Source: Cellulosimicrobium arenosum
Lineage (GTDB): Bacteria > Actinomycetota > Actinomycetes > Actinomycetales > Cellulomonadaceae
Assembly (NCBI RefSeq): GCF_014837295.1
Contig: NZ_JACYHB010000015.1
Location: 48,718-112,717 of the forward strand
Reading direction: 5' to 3'
Length of the DNA: 64,000 nucleotides
Shown: piece by piece, positions 55,228 to 63,917 of the stretch
How positions within the stretch are numbered: the first letter of the stretch is position 1
Layout: the number at the start of each line of letters is the position of its first letter
Program-made: the position numbers and the translations under genes
Notes under the pieces: generated by a model
What the model was told of the DNA's origin: nothing
The model's database searches: none
Seen by the model: the letters and a program-made list of their open reading frames with translations, nothing else

Positions 55228-56742
55228 TCAGCCGTGCGACCGCGCCGGGCCGGACGAGCTGCCGGACGGGCTGTCGGACGGGGTGCCGGACGAGGTACCG
55301 CGCTCGCGGTGCGCGCGGTTCCGCTCGGCGACCTCCGCGACGGCGCGGGCCACGTTGGGCGAGACGGCGGCGTCGAAGACGCTGGGCACGATGTAGCTGG
55401 CGCTCAGCTCCCGCGGTTCCACGGCGTCGGCGATCGCGACCGCAGCCACGCGCAGCATCTCGTCCGTGATCTCGCTCGCCCCGGCGTCGAGCAGACCACG
55501 GAACAGGCCCGGGAACGCGAGGACGTTGTTGATCTGGTTCGGATAGTCGCTGCGCCCGGTCGCGACCACCGTCGCGTGCTGGGCCGCCGCGATGGGGTCG
55601 ACCTCGGGGGTCGGGTTCGCGAGCGCGAACACGATCGCGTCGTCCGCCATCGTCGCCACGTCGTCCCCCGTGAGGATGTTCGGGCCCGAGACCCCGACGA
55701 ACACGTCCGCGCCGGCGAGACCTTCACGCAGCGAGCCGGCGAAACCGTCCGGGTTGGTCGTGGACGCGATCCAGCGCCTGGTCTCGTCCTCGCCCGCGTT
55801 GTCCGCGTGCACCGCGCCCTTGCGGTCGAACGCGACGATGTTCCGCGCGCCCTGACCCTGGAGGAGCCTGATGATGGCCGACCCGGCCGCGCCGACGCCG
55901 GACACCACGATCCGCACGTCCCCGATCGCCTTGTCGACGACCCGCAACGCGTTCGTCAACGCCGCGAGGACGACGATCGCCGTCCCGTGCTGGTCGTCGT
56001 GGAAGACGGGGATGTCGAGCTCGTCGCGCAGGCGCCGCTCGATCTCGAAGCACCGCGGGGCGGAGATGTCCTCGAGGTTGATCCCCCCGTACACGGGCGC
56101 GATCGCCTTGACGATCCGGATGATCTCCTCGGTGTCCTTCGTGTCCAGGCACACCGGCCAGGCGTCCACCCCGGCGAACTGCTTGAACAGCGCCGCCTTG
56201 CCCTCCATGACGGGCAGCGCCGCGGCCGGGCCGATGTCGCCGAGACCGAGGACCGCGGTCCCGTCGGTGACGACGGCGACCGTGTTGCGCTTGATGGTCA
56301 GTCGCCGCGCGTCCTCCGGGCGCTCGGCGATCGCGAGGCACACGCGCGCGACGCCGGGCGTGTACGCCCGGGCGAGGTCCGCGCGGTGTCGCAGCGGCAC
56401 CTTGGGGTTGACCTCGAGCTTGCCGCCGAGGTGCATGAGGAACGTCGCGTCGCTCACGTGCCGCACCGTGATGCCGTCGAGCGCGCCGAGCGAGTCGCGG
56501 ATCCGCTCGACGTGCGCGCTGTCGACCGTGTCGGCGGTGATGTCGACGACGAGCCGGTCCGCCCCGGACTCCGAGACGTCGACGCCCGTGATGGCGGCAC
56601 CCGCGGCGCTCACGGCCGCGACGATGTCGCTCGCGGTGCGGTGACCGCTCGGCGCCTCGACGCGCAAGGTGATGGAGTAGCTGGGACTCGTCGACACGTG
56701 GCTCGCAGCCGATGCGGTCCCGCTCTGCGAATCGGAAGTCAT
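55228..56742 (-). CDS. Malic enzyme with N-terminal ACT domain
   Basis: NAD(P)-dependent oxidative decarboxylation of malate to pyruvate, 504 aa. An N-terminal ACT-like domain (about 20-95: Y-S-I-T-L-R-V-E-A, V-V-D-I-T) suggests allosteric control. Catalytic domain: A-Y-T-P-G-V-A-R-V-C, L-G-D-I-G-P-A-A-A-L-P-V-M-E-G-K-A-A-L-F-K, F-H-D-D-Q-H-G-T-A-I-V. Rossmann part: S-G-V-G-A-A-G-S-A-I and F-A-L-A-N-P-T-P-E. The last 25 residues are a Ser/Gly/Pro tail. AAGGA precedes the ATG. With malate synthase it would turn glyoxylate plus acetyl-CoA into pyruvate. It is divergent from iclR with one operator box between. Confidence 0.93.
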   Translation of the reverse strand: MTSDSQSGTASAASHVSTSPSYSITLRVEAPSGHRTASDIVAAVSAAGAAITGVDVSESGADRLVVDITADTVDSAHVERIRDSLGALDGITVRHVSDATFLMHLGGKLEVNPKVPLRHRADLARAYTPGVARVCLAIAERPEDARRLTIKRNTVAVVTDGTAVLGLGDIGPAAALPVMEGKAALFKQFAGVDAWPVCLDTKDTEEIIRIVKAIAPVYGGINLEDISAPRCFEIERRLRDELDIPVFHDDQHGTAIVVLAALTNALRVVDKAIGDVRIVVSGVGAAGSAIIRLLQGQGARNIVAFDRKGAVHADNAGEDETRRWIASTTNPDGFAGSLREGLAGADVFVGVSGPNILTGDDVATMADDAIVFALANPTPEVDPIAAAQHATVVATGRSDYPNQINNVLAFPGLFRGLLDAGASEITDEMLRVAAVAIADAVEPRELSASYIVPSVFDAAVSPNVARAVAEVAERNRAHRERGTSSGTPSDSPSGSSSGPARSHG

Positions 56743-56760
56743 GATCGTTCCTTCTTCTCG

Positions 56761-56766
56761 TATGCT
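56761..56766 (+). promoter_or_regulatory. -10 element of the IclR regulator gene
   Basis: TATGCT, predicted to start transcription around 56774, just before the operator box at 56777. Confidence 0.45.
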
Positions 56767-56776
56767 GACGTACGGT

Positions 56777-56791
56777 TTCCGTGATGCGGAA
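56777..56791. promoter_or_regulatory. IclR-type operator box between malic enzyme and regulator genes
   Basis: TTCCGTGATGCGGAA, a TTCC-N7-GGAA palindrome; on the minus strand TTCCGCATCACGGAA, closely like box B before uraD. It lies just downstream of the regulator's own predicted start, implying autoregulation, and within the upstream region of the malic enzyme operon. Confidence 0.7.
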
Positions 56792-56870
56792 GAATGTCGC
56801 GGGAATGTCCAGCGACCGGAGCACGAGGCTCGCCCGGTACCGGGACGGGCCTCGCGGACAGGAGATGGAG

Positions 56871-57680
56871 ATGGCCCCCACTGCCGCGGGGAGGCAGCCC
56901 CAGGAGAACGAGACGGGCCGCGCCGGTGCGCGGTCCGGCGGCGTGCAGTCCGTGGACCGTGCGATCGAGCTGCTCGAGCTGCTCGCCGACTTCGGCGGCG
57001 AGTCGGGGCTGAGCGAGCTCGCTCAGCACACCGGCCTGCCGTTGCCGACCATCCACCGGCTGCTGCGCACGCTGGTCGCACAGGGATACGTCCGCCAGAC
57101 GCCGAACCGGCGCTACACGCTCGGCCCGCGGCTGATCCGGCTCGGTGAGTCGGCAGGTCGCCAGCTGGGGGCGGGAGCACGCCCGCACCTCGAGCGCCTC
57201 GCCGTCGAGCTCGGCGAGTCTGCCAACCTCGCGATGATCGACCGCGACATGGCCGTGTACGTGGCACAGGCCTCGTCGCAGCACTCGATGCGCATGTTCA
57301 CCGAGGTCGGCCGGCGCGTCTACACGCACTGCACGGGCGTCGGCAAGGCGGTGCTCTCTCAGCTCCCCGACCAGACCGTCCGCGAGATCGTCGCGCGCGT
57401 CGGCATGCCGCCGGCCACGGACCTGTCGATCACCGACGTCGACGCGCTGCTCGCCGACCTCGCGGCCACGCGCGAGCGCGGGTACGCGATCGACGACGGC
57501 GAGCAGGAGCTCGGCGTGCGCTGCTTCGCGGTGCCGGTGCCCGGCACGCCCACCCCGACCGCGCTGTCCGTCTCCGGCCCCGCGGCCCGCGTCACCTACG
57601 AGTTCGGCGAGCGCGCCGTGCCCGTGCTCCAGCGCGTCGCCGCCGAGCTGACGCGCGAGCTGGTCAGCACCGCGCCCTGA
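56871..57680 (+). CDS. IclR family transcriptional regulator of purine/glyoxylate catabolism
   Basis: DNA-binding regulator, 269 aa from the ATG at 56871 (AGGAG six bases upstream; longer starts to 56781 lack similarity). Winged helix at about 22-85 with S-V-D-R-A-I-E-L-L-E-L-L, G-L-S-E-L-A-Q-H-T-G-L-P-L-P-T-I-H-R-L-L-R-T-L and Y-T-L-G-P-R-L-I-R-L-G. The C-terminal IclR effector domain has C-T-G-V-G-K-A-V-L and G-Y-A-I-D-D-G-E-Q-E-L-G-V-R-C-F-A. E. coli AllR, an IclR protein, answers glyoxylate and allantoin; a similar ligand is likely here. It sits between the malic enzyme/aceB operon and uricase, and operator boxes precede the local operons. Confidence 0.93.
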   Translation: MAPTAAGRQPQENETGRAGARSGGVQSVDRAIELLELLADFGGESGLSELAQHTGLPLPTIHRLLRTLVAQGYVRQTPNRRYTLGPRLIRLGESAGRQLGAGARPHLERLAVELGESANLAMIDRDMAVYVAQASSQHSMRMFTEVGRRVYTHCTGVGKAVLSQLPDQTVREIVARVGMPPATDLSITDVDALLADLAATRERGYAIDDGEQELGVRCFAVPVPGTPTPTALSVSGPAARVTYEFGERAVPVLQRVAAELTRELVSTAP

Positions 57681-57695
57681 CGACGGCCGACCGTA

Positions 57696-57752
57696 CGACG
57701 GCGCGCCCCGGCCCGCCGCGGGGCTCCCGCGGTGCTCCGGGGTGCGCCGTCG
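57696..57752. terminator. Bidirectional terminator between iclR and uricase genes
   Basis: A 16-bp stem (one G-U pair) joins 57696-57711 with 57737-57752; the 25-base loop can pair again internally. The flanking genes are convergent. Confidence 0.65.
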
Positions 57753-57761
57753 CGTCATCGG

Positions 57762-58673
57762 TCAGCAGAACCCGGCGACGGTCGCCCAGGCGCGCGGCTC
57801 GGCCGGCACGCCCTCGCGCTGGACGGTCGCCTCGATCAGCCCGTACGGGCGGTCGGCGGCGAAGAAGACCTCGTTCGGGTTGTCGAGGCCGAACGGCTCC
57901 AGGTCCACGAGGAAGTGGTGCTTGTTCGGCATCGAGAACTTGATCTCGGCGATCTCGGGGACCGCCTCCAGGACCGCCTTGCCCATCGCGAACAGCGTCT
58001 GCTGCAGCGCGAGGGAGTGCGTCGTGGCGAACTGCTCGAGCTGGATCGCGCGGACCTTCGCGTACACCGCGTCGAAGTCGATGTCCGTGGTCGTGTAGCG
58101 CCAGCGCGAGGAGACCGACGTCGCGAGGATGCGGTCGTCCGTCTCGACCAGCGTCGTGAACCGGTCCCGGGGGAAGCCGTGGAACTCCGACCCGGTCGAC
58201 TTGAGGACGACGAGGTCCGTCAGGCCCGAGACGACGAAGAACTCGTCGCCGTCACGCTGGACGACGGTCGTGCGCGTCTCCTGGTTGTCACGGACGAAGG
58301 CGTGGTCGTGCTCGCCCTGCGCCGTGCTGATGCGGTTCCACGTGTACTGCTCCACCTCCCACCGGCCACCGGTGATCCACTGGAAGTCTTCGACGAAGTG
58401 CGTCCCGAGACGCATCGCGAACTCCTCGATCGCGCCGACGCCGGCGCGCGCGAACCCGTAGATCGTGTTCTTCTGCGTGTCGGTCGCGACGCACCTCGAG
58501 TTGTCGCCCTCGAGGTGGGTCGCCTCCTGGCCACCCCGCAGCTGCGAGGACACGTTGAGGTCGGTGATCTCGTGGCGCGGTGTCGCGCGGTCGATCCGCA
58601 CGAGGCGGACCTCCGCCTTGCCCCACTGGTTGTCGCCCAGCACGATCGCGCCGTTGCTCTGGGTCTCGCTCAT
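57762..58673 (-). CDS. Uricase (urate oxidase)
   Basis: Cofactor-free oxidation of urate to 5-hydroxyisourate, 303 aa. Two T-fold halves are visible. V-R-L-V-R-I-D-R begins the first; the active-site region D-N-S-R-C-V-A-T-D-T-Q-K-N-T-I-Y (conserved Thr in A-T-D-T-Q-K-N) and the S-G-L-T-D-L-V-V-L-K-S-T-G-S-E-F-H-G-F (purine-binding) block are intact. M-P-N-K-H-H-F is the second-half signature. The reading ends with C just before the stop. The gene follows uraH after one base, as the last gene of uraD-uraH-uricase. Confidence 0.96.
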   Translation of the reverse strand: MSETQSNGAIVLGDNQWGKAEVRLVRIDRATPRHEITDLNVSSQLRGGQEATHLEGDNSRCVATDTQKNTIYGFARAGVGAIEEFAMRLGTHFVEDFQWITGGRWEVEQYTWNRISTAQGEHDHAFVRDNQETRTTVVQRDGDEFFVVSGLTDLVVLKSTGSEFHGFPRDRFTTLVETDDRILATSVSSRWRYTTTDIDFDAVYAKVRAIQLEQFATTHSLALQQTLFAMGKAVLEAVPEIAEIKFSMPNKHHFLVDLEPFGLDNPNEVFFAADRPYGLIEATVQREGVPAEPRAWATVAGFC

Positions 58674-58674
58674 G

Positions 58675-59043
58675 TCAGCTCCCTCGATAGGTCGAGTAGG
58701 CGAACGGGCTGAGCAGGACGGGGACGTGGTAGTGCTGCTCGGCGCTCGCCACCCGGAAGACGATGACGACCTCCGGGTAGAAGGACACGGTGCTCGTCCG
58801 GTCGAAGTACTCGGCTGTGTCGAACACGAGCCGGTACGTACCGGGGACGAGGGACTGCGGCCCGAGCTCGGGCACCCGTCCGTCGTCGTTCGTGCGGGAG
58901 GACGCCACCAGGGACCATCCCTGCCCCGTCGTCCCGTCCGCGATCCCCGGAGCCGCCTCGAGGCGGACGGAGATCCCCTCGCCGGGCCTACCGCTGGCCG
59001 CGTCGAGTACGTGTGTGGTGATGTGGCTGGCGTGCGCGCTCAT
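58675..59043 (-). CDS. uraH: 5-hydroxyisourate hydrolase
   Basis: Transthyretin-like hydrolase of 5-hydroxyisourate, 122 aa. I-T-T-H-V-L-D-A-A-S-G-R-P at the start (catalytic His) and the diagnostic C-terminal Y-R-G-S tetrapeptide preceded by L-S-P-F-A-Y-S-T. The start at 59043 overlaps the uraD stop (ATGA). Product OHCU is passed to UraD. Confidence 0.96.
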   Translation of the reverse strand: MSAHASHITTHVLDAASGRPGEGISVRLEAAPGIADGTTGQGWSLVASSRTNDDGRVPELGPQSLVPGTYRLVFDTAEYFDRTSTVSFYPEVVIVFRVASAEQHYHVPVLLSPFAYSTYRGS

Positions 59044-59537
59044 GCGGACAGCACCCCTTCCAGCCGCAGCGCGGCGATCTCGCGCAGGTTGCGGGCGGCG
59101 TTGGCCCGCTCGGTCGAGGCGTCGTTGTCCAGACGCCGGGTGAGGTGCTCGAGGATCTCCTCGGCGCTGCGGCCGGCCGCCCGGATGAGGAAGACGTGAC
59201 CGAACTTCTCCTCGTACGCGCGGTTCCCCTCGGTGAGGCGGCGGCCGACCTCGTCGTCGTCCGTGGCGACGGCGGCCTGCTCGGTGCGTGACATCTGCGC
59301 GTCCGCGTCGTCGCCCTGCGCTCTCTCGCCGATGCGTGGGTGGCGCGCGAGCGCGGCATCGATCTCGGAGTCGGTCCACGGGTCCGCGACGGTCCGGGCC
59401 GACCGGACGGCGTCGCCCACGCTCGCGTAGGGACGCGCCGCGGCGACCTCGTCCGCCCACCGCGCGACGTCCGCACAGGCGAGCAGGACGTCGCGCGCCT
59501 GGTGCTGCGTCAGAGCGTTGAACTGGTCCAGCCTCAT
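59040..59537 (-). CDS. uraD: OHCU decarboxylase
   Basis: 2-oxo-4-hydroxy-4-carboxy-5-ureidoimidazoline decarboxylase, giving S-allantoin, 165 aa. H-P-R-I-G-E-R, with the catalytic His, and the F-L-I-R-A-A-G-R-S-A-E-E-I-L block are present; N-R-A-Y-E-E-K-F-G is family-typical. The start at 59537 has a GGCAGGG site eight bases upstream. First gene of the urate operon, with two operator boxes 56-91 bases before it. Confidence 0.95.
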   Translation of the reverse strand: MRLDQFNALTQHQARDVLLACADVARWADEVAAARPYASVGDAVRSARTVADPWTDSEIDAALARHPRIGERAQGDDADAQMSRTEQAAVATDDDEVGRRLTEGNRAYEEKFGHVFLIRAAGRSAEEILEHLTRRLDNDASTERANAARNLREIAALRLEGVLSA

Positions 59538-59566
59538 CGCCGTTGCCCTGCCTCTCGACCGCTCGG

Positions 59567-59572
59567 ATTCTG
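59567..59572 (-). promoter_or_regulatory. Possible -10 of the uraD operon
   Basis: CAGAAT on the minus strand, 30 bases before the ATG and 20 bases from operator box A. The -35 is not clear. Confidence 0.35.
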
Positions 59573-59592
59573 CGTTGCACGTCTCGCATTCA

Positions 59593-59628
59593 TTCCACTT
59601 TGTGGAAGTTCGTTTCCGCACTACGAAT
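59593..59628. promoter_or_regulatory. Two IclR-type operator boxes before uraD
   Basis: Box A TTCCACTTTGTGGAA (59593-59607) and box B TTCCGCACTACGAAT (59614-59628), centres 21 bp apart, the same arrangement as before hyi. The rest of this 320-base gap holds only the terminator hairpin at 59742. Confidence 0.78.
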
Positions 59629-59741
59629 GTACGACGAGCCTCGCCGCGCTGTCAACCACCCTCGCGTCCCTGTCCGCGCTCCGCCAGCGCTCCCCCCAGC
59701 GGGGTGTCGCGGGCGCACGTGAAGCACCGGCGGACGACGAA

Positions 59742-59769
59742 GGGCCCGGCAGCGGATGCTGCCGGGCCC
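59742..59769 (-). terminator. Terminator of the gatCAB-acetyltransferase operon
   Basis: GGGCCCGGCAGC and GCTGCCGGGCCC form a perfect 12-bp stem with a GGAT loop, followed on the minus strand by a weak T-rich stretch. It lies 88 bases after the acetyltransferase stop. Confidence 0.65.
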
Positions 59770-59857
59770 GTGGCCGCGCCTCGTGGCCGCCGTCAGGCCC
59801 ACCCCTGCGGGGGACCTGCGCGTCGGGTGCGCGTGCGCCGTCAGGTGCGTCGAGAGC

Positions 59858-60463
59858 TCAGGACGTGCCTGCCCCGGCGCGGAACTCGTCCTCGAGGATG
59901 CTCATGACGATGGTGTCGGACCACCCGTCGCCGTCGGGGTAGACGTCGCGCAGCCGGCCCTCCTCGCGGAAACCGAGCGACTCGTAGAGCATGCGGGCAC
60001 GCGGGTTGATGCCGAGCACGTCGAGACTCACGCGGTGCAGGTGCGGGCCCCCGTGCCGACGACCGTCGACGTCCGTGGTGCCGTCGAACGCGAAGCGGAG
60101 CACCTCGTAGATCGCTTCTCGCCCGTACCCCCGACCGCGATAGTTGGGCAGGAGCGCGAGCCGCAGGTTCGCGGACCGTGCGGCGGCATCGATCTCGTTG
60201 AGGACGATCTCCCCGATCATCTCGTCGCTGACGAGCTGACCGTCGCGCACCGCGCCCGACGTGATCGACCAGTCGACGCGGCCCGGACGGTCACTGATCG
60301 TCGCCGTCCACTCGTCGATCTGCTCGCGCGTGAACGAGGCGGTGGTACCCGTCAGCCGCCTCGACTCCGGGTCCTGGAGCGACTCCCACATCCGGTCGGC
60401 GTCGCGCGCCTCGATCGGGCGCAGCTGGACCATCTCGCCCAGCAGGACCGGCCCTCGTGTCAC
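59858..60463 (-). CDS. GNAT family N-acetyltransferase (RimJ/RimL-like)
   Basis: Acetyltransferase of 201 aa. L-L-G-E-M-V-Q-L-R-P-I-E-A-R-D-A-D opens the RimJ/RimL-type fold; L-P-N-Y-R-G-R-G-Y-G-R-E-A is the acetyl-CoA loop, and V-L-G-I-N-P-R-A-R-M-L-Y-E-S-L-G-F follows. The substrate could be a protein N-terminus or a small amine. The GTG start lies four bases after the gatB stop, so it is probably the last gene of the gat operon. Confidence 0.88.
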   Translation of the reverse strand: MTRGPVLLGEMVQLRPIEARDADRMWESLQDPESRRLTGTTASFTREQIDEWTATISDRPGRVDWSITSGAVRDGQLVSDEMIGEIVLNEIDAAARSANLRLALLPNYRGRGYGREAIYEVLRFAFDGTTDVDGRRHGGPHLHRVSLDVLGINPRARMLYESLGFREEGRLRDVYPDGDGWSDTIVMSILEDEFRAGAGTS

Positions 60464-60467
60464 GGCG

Positions 60468-61997
60468 TCAGCCGATCCGCTCGAGGACGAGCTCCCGCAC
60501 GCGACCTGCGTCGGCCTGCCCGCGGGTCGCCTTCATGACCGCGCCGATGATCGCCCCGACCGGCCCGAGGTTGCCGCCTCGTACCTTCGCGACGACGTCA
60601 GGCTGCGCGGCGAGCGCCTCGTCGATCGCCACGAGGAGCGCGCCGTCGTCCGAGACGATCTCCAGCCCACGCGCGGCGACGACCAGCTCCGGGTCGCCCT
60701 CGCCGGCGAGCACGCCGTCGAGGACCTGACGTGCCAGCTTGTCGTTCAGGCGCCCGCTGTCCACGAGCCCCTGGAGCTGCGCGATCTGCGCGGGCGTCAC
60801 GTTCAGGTCGCCGAGCTCGAGCTCGTCCTGCTTGGCGCGCCGCGCGAGCTCGCCCATCCACCACTTGCGTGCTCCGGCCGGGCTCGTCCCGGCCGCTACC
60901 GTCGCCTCGACGAGATCGAGCGCCCCCGCGTTGACCACGTCACGCATCTCGGCGTCCGCGTAGCCCCACTCGCCCTGCAGACGCCGACGACGCGCGACGG
61001 GCAGCTCGGGCAGGCCCGACCGGATCTCTTCGACCCACTCGCGCGGTGGGGCGACGGGAACCAGGTCCGGCTCGGGAAAGTAGCGGTAGTCCTCGGCGTC
61101 GGACTTGGGTCGGCCCGACGTCGTGATGCCCGTGTCCTCGTGCCAGTGGCGCGTCTCCTGCGTCACCGTGCCGCCGGCGTCGAGCACCGCGGCCTGGCGC
61201 GAGACCTCGTAGCGCACCGCTCGCTCGACCGAGCGGAACGAGTTGACGTTCTTGGTCTCGGTCCGGGTGCCCAGCGGGTCCTCGGCCGTCGGCCGCAGCG
61301 AGAGGTTCACGTCGGCCCGGACGTTGCCGCGCTCCATGCGCGCCTCGGACACGTCCAGGGCGCGGAAGATGTCGCGCAGCGTCTGGACGTAGGCGCGCGC
61401 GACCTCAGGAGCGCGGTCGCCCATGCCCGTGATCGGACGGGTGACGATCTCGACGAGAGGGATCCCGGCGCGGTTGTAGTCGACGAGCGAGTACTCGGCC
61501 CCGTGGATCCGCCCGGCGGCGCCGCCGACGTGGGTGTTCTTGCCCGCGTCCTCCTCCATGTGCGCGCGCTCGATCTCGACGCGGTGCACGGTGCCGTCCT
61601 CGAGCTCGACATCGATCCAGCCGTCGTGGGCGATCGGCTCGTCGTACTGCGAGGTCTGGAAGTTCTTCGGCACGTCCGGGTAGAAGTAGTTCTTGCGGGC
61701 GAACCGGCACGTCTCGGCGATCTGGCAGTTGAGGGCCAGCCCGATCCGGATCGCGTACTCCACCGCCTTGCCGTTCACGACGGGGAGAGCACCGGGGAGA
61801 CCGAGCGAGACGGGGGTGACCTGGGTGTTCGGGCCTGCACCGAAGCTCACCTCGGCGGGGCAGAACATCTTGGTCAGGGTCCCGAGCTCGACGTGCACCT
61901 CGATCCCGATGACGGGGTCGTAGCGGCGCGTCGCCTCCGCGTAGTCGACGAGCTCGACTCCTCCGGCGGCGGCCGGGAGGTTCTGTGACTCGACCAT
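60468..61997 (-). CDS. gatB: Asp/Glu-tRNA amidotransferase subunit B
   Basis: tRNA-binding and kinase subunit of GatCAB, which converts Glu-tRNA(Gln) and/or Asp-tRNA(Asn) to the amide forms, 509 aa. [43 protein letters not shown], and [16 protein letters not shown] are the family landmarks, with a C-terminal YqeY/tail domain from about 360. AAGGG lies eight bases before the ATG. It follows gatA after four bases. Confidence 0.96.
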   Translation of the reverse strand: MVESQNLPAAAGGVELVDYAEATRRYDPVIGIEVHVELGTLTKMFCPAEVSFGAGPNTQVTPVSLGLPGALPVVNGKAVEYAIRIGLALNCQIAETCRFARKNYFYPDVPKNFQTSQYDEPIAHDGWIDVELEDGTVHRVEIERAHMEEDAGKNTHVGGAAGRIHGAEYSLVDYNRAGIPLVEIVTRPITGMGDRAPEVARAYVQTLRDIFRALDVSEARMERGNVRADVNLSLRPTAEDPLGTRTETKNVNSFRSVERAVRYEVSRQAAVLDAGGTVTQETRHWHEDTGITTSGRPKSDAEDYRYFPEPDLVPVAPPREWVEEIRSGLPELPVARRRRLQGEWGYADAEMRDVVNAGALDLVEATVAAGTSPAGARKWWMGELARRAKQDELELGDLNVTPAQIAQLQGLVDSGRLNDKLARQVLDGVLAGEGDPELVVAARGLEIVSDDGALLVAIDEALAAQPDVVAKVRGGNLGPVGAIIGAVMKATRGQADAGRVRELVLERIG

Positions 61998-62001
61998 GGC
62001 C

Positions 62002-63525
62002 TCAGCCCTTCTGCTCGGTGGTCGGGAGGACCGGGGCCCGGTCCAGCAACGGGCCACCCCAGGAGTTCTCGAGCGCGGCCTCGAGGGCTCCTCCCACGCG
62101 GTACAGGCGGTCGTCGGCCTTCGCGGGTGCGAGCACCTGGAAGCCGACGGGAAGGCCGTCGTCCGACAGCCCGGCGGGCACCGACATCCCGGGCACGCCC
62201 GCAAGGTTCGCCGGGATCGTCGCGACGTCGTTCAGGTACATGGCGAGCGGGTCGTCGAGCTTCTCACCGAAGCGGAAGGCCGTGGTCGGTGCCGTGGGCG
62301 ACACGAGCACGTCGGCCTGGTCGAAGGCGGTGGCGAAGTCTCGCTGGATCAGCGTTCGCACCTTCTGCGCGCTGCCGTAGTACGCGTCGTAGTAGCCGGC
62401 GGACAGCGCGTACGTGCCCAGGATGATCCGCCGCTTGACCTCGTCGCCGAACCCCGCGCCACGGGTCGCCGCCATCACGCGCTCGGCGGTCGCCGGTCCG
62501 TCCTCCGGCTCGACCCGCAGGCCGAAGCGCATTCCGTCGAACTTGGCGAGGTTGCTCGACGCCTCGCTCGGCATGATCAGGTAGTAGGCACCGAGCGCGT
62601 ACTCGAAGTGCGGGCAGGAGACCTCGACGACGTCGGCCCCGAGACCGCGCAGCAGCTCGAGCGACTCGGAGAACCGGGCGCTGACACCGTGCTGGTAGCC
62701 GTCCCCGCTCAGCTCGCGGACCACACCGACGCGCACGCCGGCGAGATCACCGGCAGCACCCTTCCGGGCGGCGGCGACGAGCGCGGGGACCTTCTCGCGG
62801 ATCGACGTGGAGTCGCGCGGGTCGTGCCCACCCACCAGCTCGTGGAGCAGCGCCGAGTCGAGCACCGTGCGCGTCACGGGCCCGGCCTGGTCGAGCGAGG
62901 ACGCCATCGCGATGAGGCCGTACCGGGACACCCCGCCGTACGTCGGCTTCACGCCGACGGTGCCGGTGACGGCCCCGGGCTGGCGGATGGACCCGCCCGT
63001 GTCGGTGCCGATCGCGAGGGGGGCCTCGAACGCGGCGACCGCCGCCGCAGAGCCACCACCGGACCCACCGGGGATCCGGTCCAGGTCCCACGGGTTCCTC
63101 GTGTTGCCGTACGCGGAGTGCTCCGTCGACGACCCCATCGCGAACTCGTCCATGTTGGTCTTGCCCAGGATGGGAAGACCGGCACCACGGATGCGCTCGA
63201 CGAGCGTCGCGTCGTACGGCGGCACCCACCCCTCGAGGATCCGCGAGCCGGCCGTGGTGGGCATGCCCTTGGTCACCACGACGTCCTTGACGGCGACAGG
63301 CACGCCCGCGAGCGGGTGGAGCTCGTCGCCCGACGCCCGACGCGCGTCGACGTCGCGCGCAGTCGCGAGAGCGTCCTCGGAGCTGACGTGCAGGAAGGCG
63401 TGGACCGACTCGTCCACCTGGTCGATGCGGTCCAGGTGGGCCTGCGTCACCTCCACGCTGCTGACGTCGCCCGCGCCCAACCGCGCTGCGAGCTCGGCGG
63501 CGCTCAGTCGTGTCAGGTCGCTCAT
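62002..63525 (-). CDS. gatA: Asp/Glu-tRNA amidotransferase subunit A
   Basis: Amidase subunit that frees ammonia from glutamine, about 507 aa. Ser-cisSer-Lys triad: Lys in P-V-A-V-K-D-V, serines in [13 protein letters not shown] and [16 protein letters not shown]-type tRNA-facing segments and G-S-S-T-E-H-S-A-Y are usual. Start: ATG at 63525 (spacing to GGAGG favours it and gives a TGATG overlap with gatC); ATG at 63528 is the alternative. Confidence 0.96.
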   Translation of the reverse strand: MSDLTRLSAAELAARLGAGDVSSVEVTQAHLDRIDQVDESVHAFLHVSSEDALATARDVDARRASGDELHPLAGVPVAVKDVVVTKGMPTTAGSRILEGWVPPYDATLVERIRGAGLPILGKTNMDEFAMGSSTEHSAYGNTRNPWDLDRIPGGSGGGSAAAVAAFEAPLAIGTDTGGSIRQPGAVTGTVGVKPTYGGVSRYGLIAMASSLDQAGPVTRTVLDSALLHELVGGHDPRDSTSIREKVPALVAAARKGAAGDLAGVRVGVVRELSGDGYQHGVSARFSESLELLRGLGADVVEVSCPHFEYALGAYYLIMPSEASSNLAKFDGMRFGLRVEPEDGPATAERVMAATRGAGFGDEVKRRIILGTYALSAGYYDAYYGSAQKVRTLIQRDFATAFDQADVLVSPTAPTTAFRFGEKLDDPLAMYLNDVATIPANLAGVPGMSVPAGLSDDGLPVGFQVLAPAKADDRLYRVGGALEAALENSWGGPLLDRAPVLPTTEQKG

Positions 63526-63821
63526 CATTCCTCCCCGAGGATCTGCGGGACCGCGAACCGGCCGTCCTCGGCGGACGGTGCACCTGCCATGACGTCCGCG
63601 ACGGGCAGTGCCGGCTCCGGCACGTCGTCCCGGAAGACGTTGGTCAACGGCAGGGGGTGGCTCGTCGCGGGCACGTCGGCCGTGGCGACCTCGCTCACCT
63701 TGGCGATGGCGTCGACGATGACGTCGAGCTCACCGGCGAACCGGTCCAGCTCCTCGGGTCGCAGTTCGATGCGGGCCAGCGCGGCGACGCGCGCGACCTC
63801 GGCACGGGAGATGGTGGACAT
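63525..63821 (-). CDS. gatC: Asp/Glu-tRNA amidotransferase subunit C
   Basis: Small bridging subunit (98 aa) that wraps GatA and GatB together. [17 protein letters not shown] at the N-terminus, N-V-F-R-D-D and the Pro-rich exit to V-P-Q-I-L-G-E-E are typical. The start at 63821 is supported by TAGGAT seven bases upstream; an in-frame ATG at 63830 would overlap that -10. Operon order gatC-gatA-gatB-GNAT. Confidence 0.94.
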   Translation of the reverse strand: MSTISRAEVARVAALARIELRPEELDRFAGELDVIVDAIAKVSEVATADVPATSHPLPLTNVFRDDVPEPALPVADVMAGAPSAEDGRFAVPQILGEE

Positions 63822-63828
63822 GCAAGCC

Positions 63829-63834
63829 ATCCTA
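63829..63834 (-). promoter_or_regulatory. Leaderless -10 of gatC
   Basis: TAGGAT on the minus strand, seven bases before the ATG at 63821, just beyond the rRNA operon terminator. Confidence 0.6.
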
Positions 63835-63876
63835 GAGGTCAACGACGAGGTGCAGAAATGGGCGGGTGCACACATG

Positions 63877-63910
63877 CCGAAGGCCCACCCCGTGTGGGGT
63901 GGGCCTTCGG
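63877..63910 (-). terminator. rRNA operon terminator
   Basis: A perfect 15-bp stem (CCGAAGGCCCACCCC and complement) with a GTGT loop, eight bases after the 5S rRNA 3' end. Confidence 0.85.
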
Positions 63911-63917
63911 TGAAGGG

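Noticed and set aside
63877..63910. The long palindrome as a transposon end or phage attachment site.
   Set aside because: It sits directly after the 5S rRNA gene and has the form of an rRNA operon terminator.
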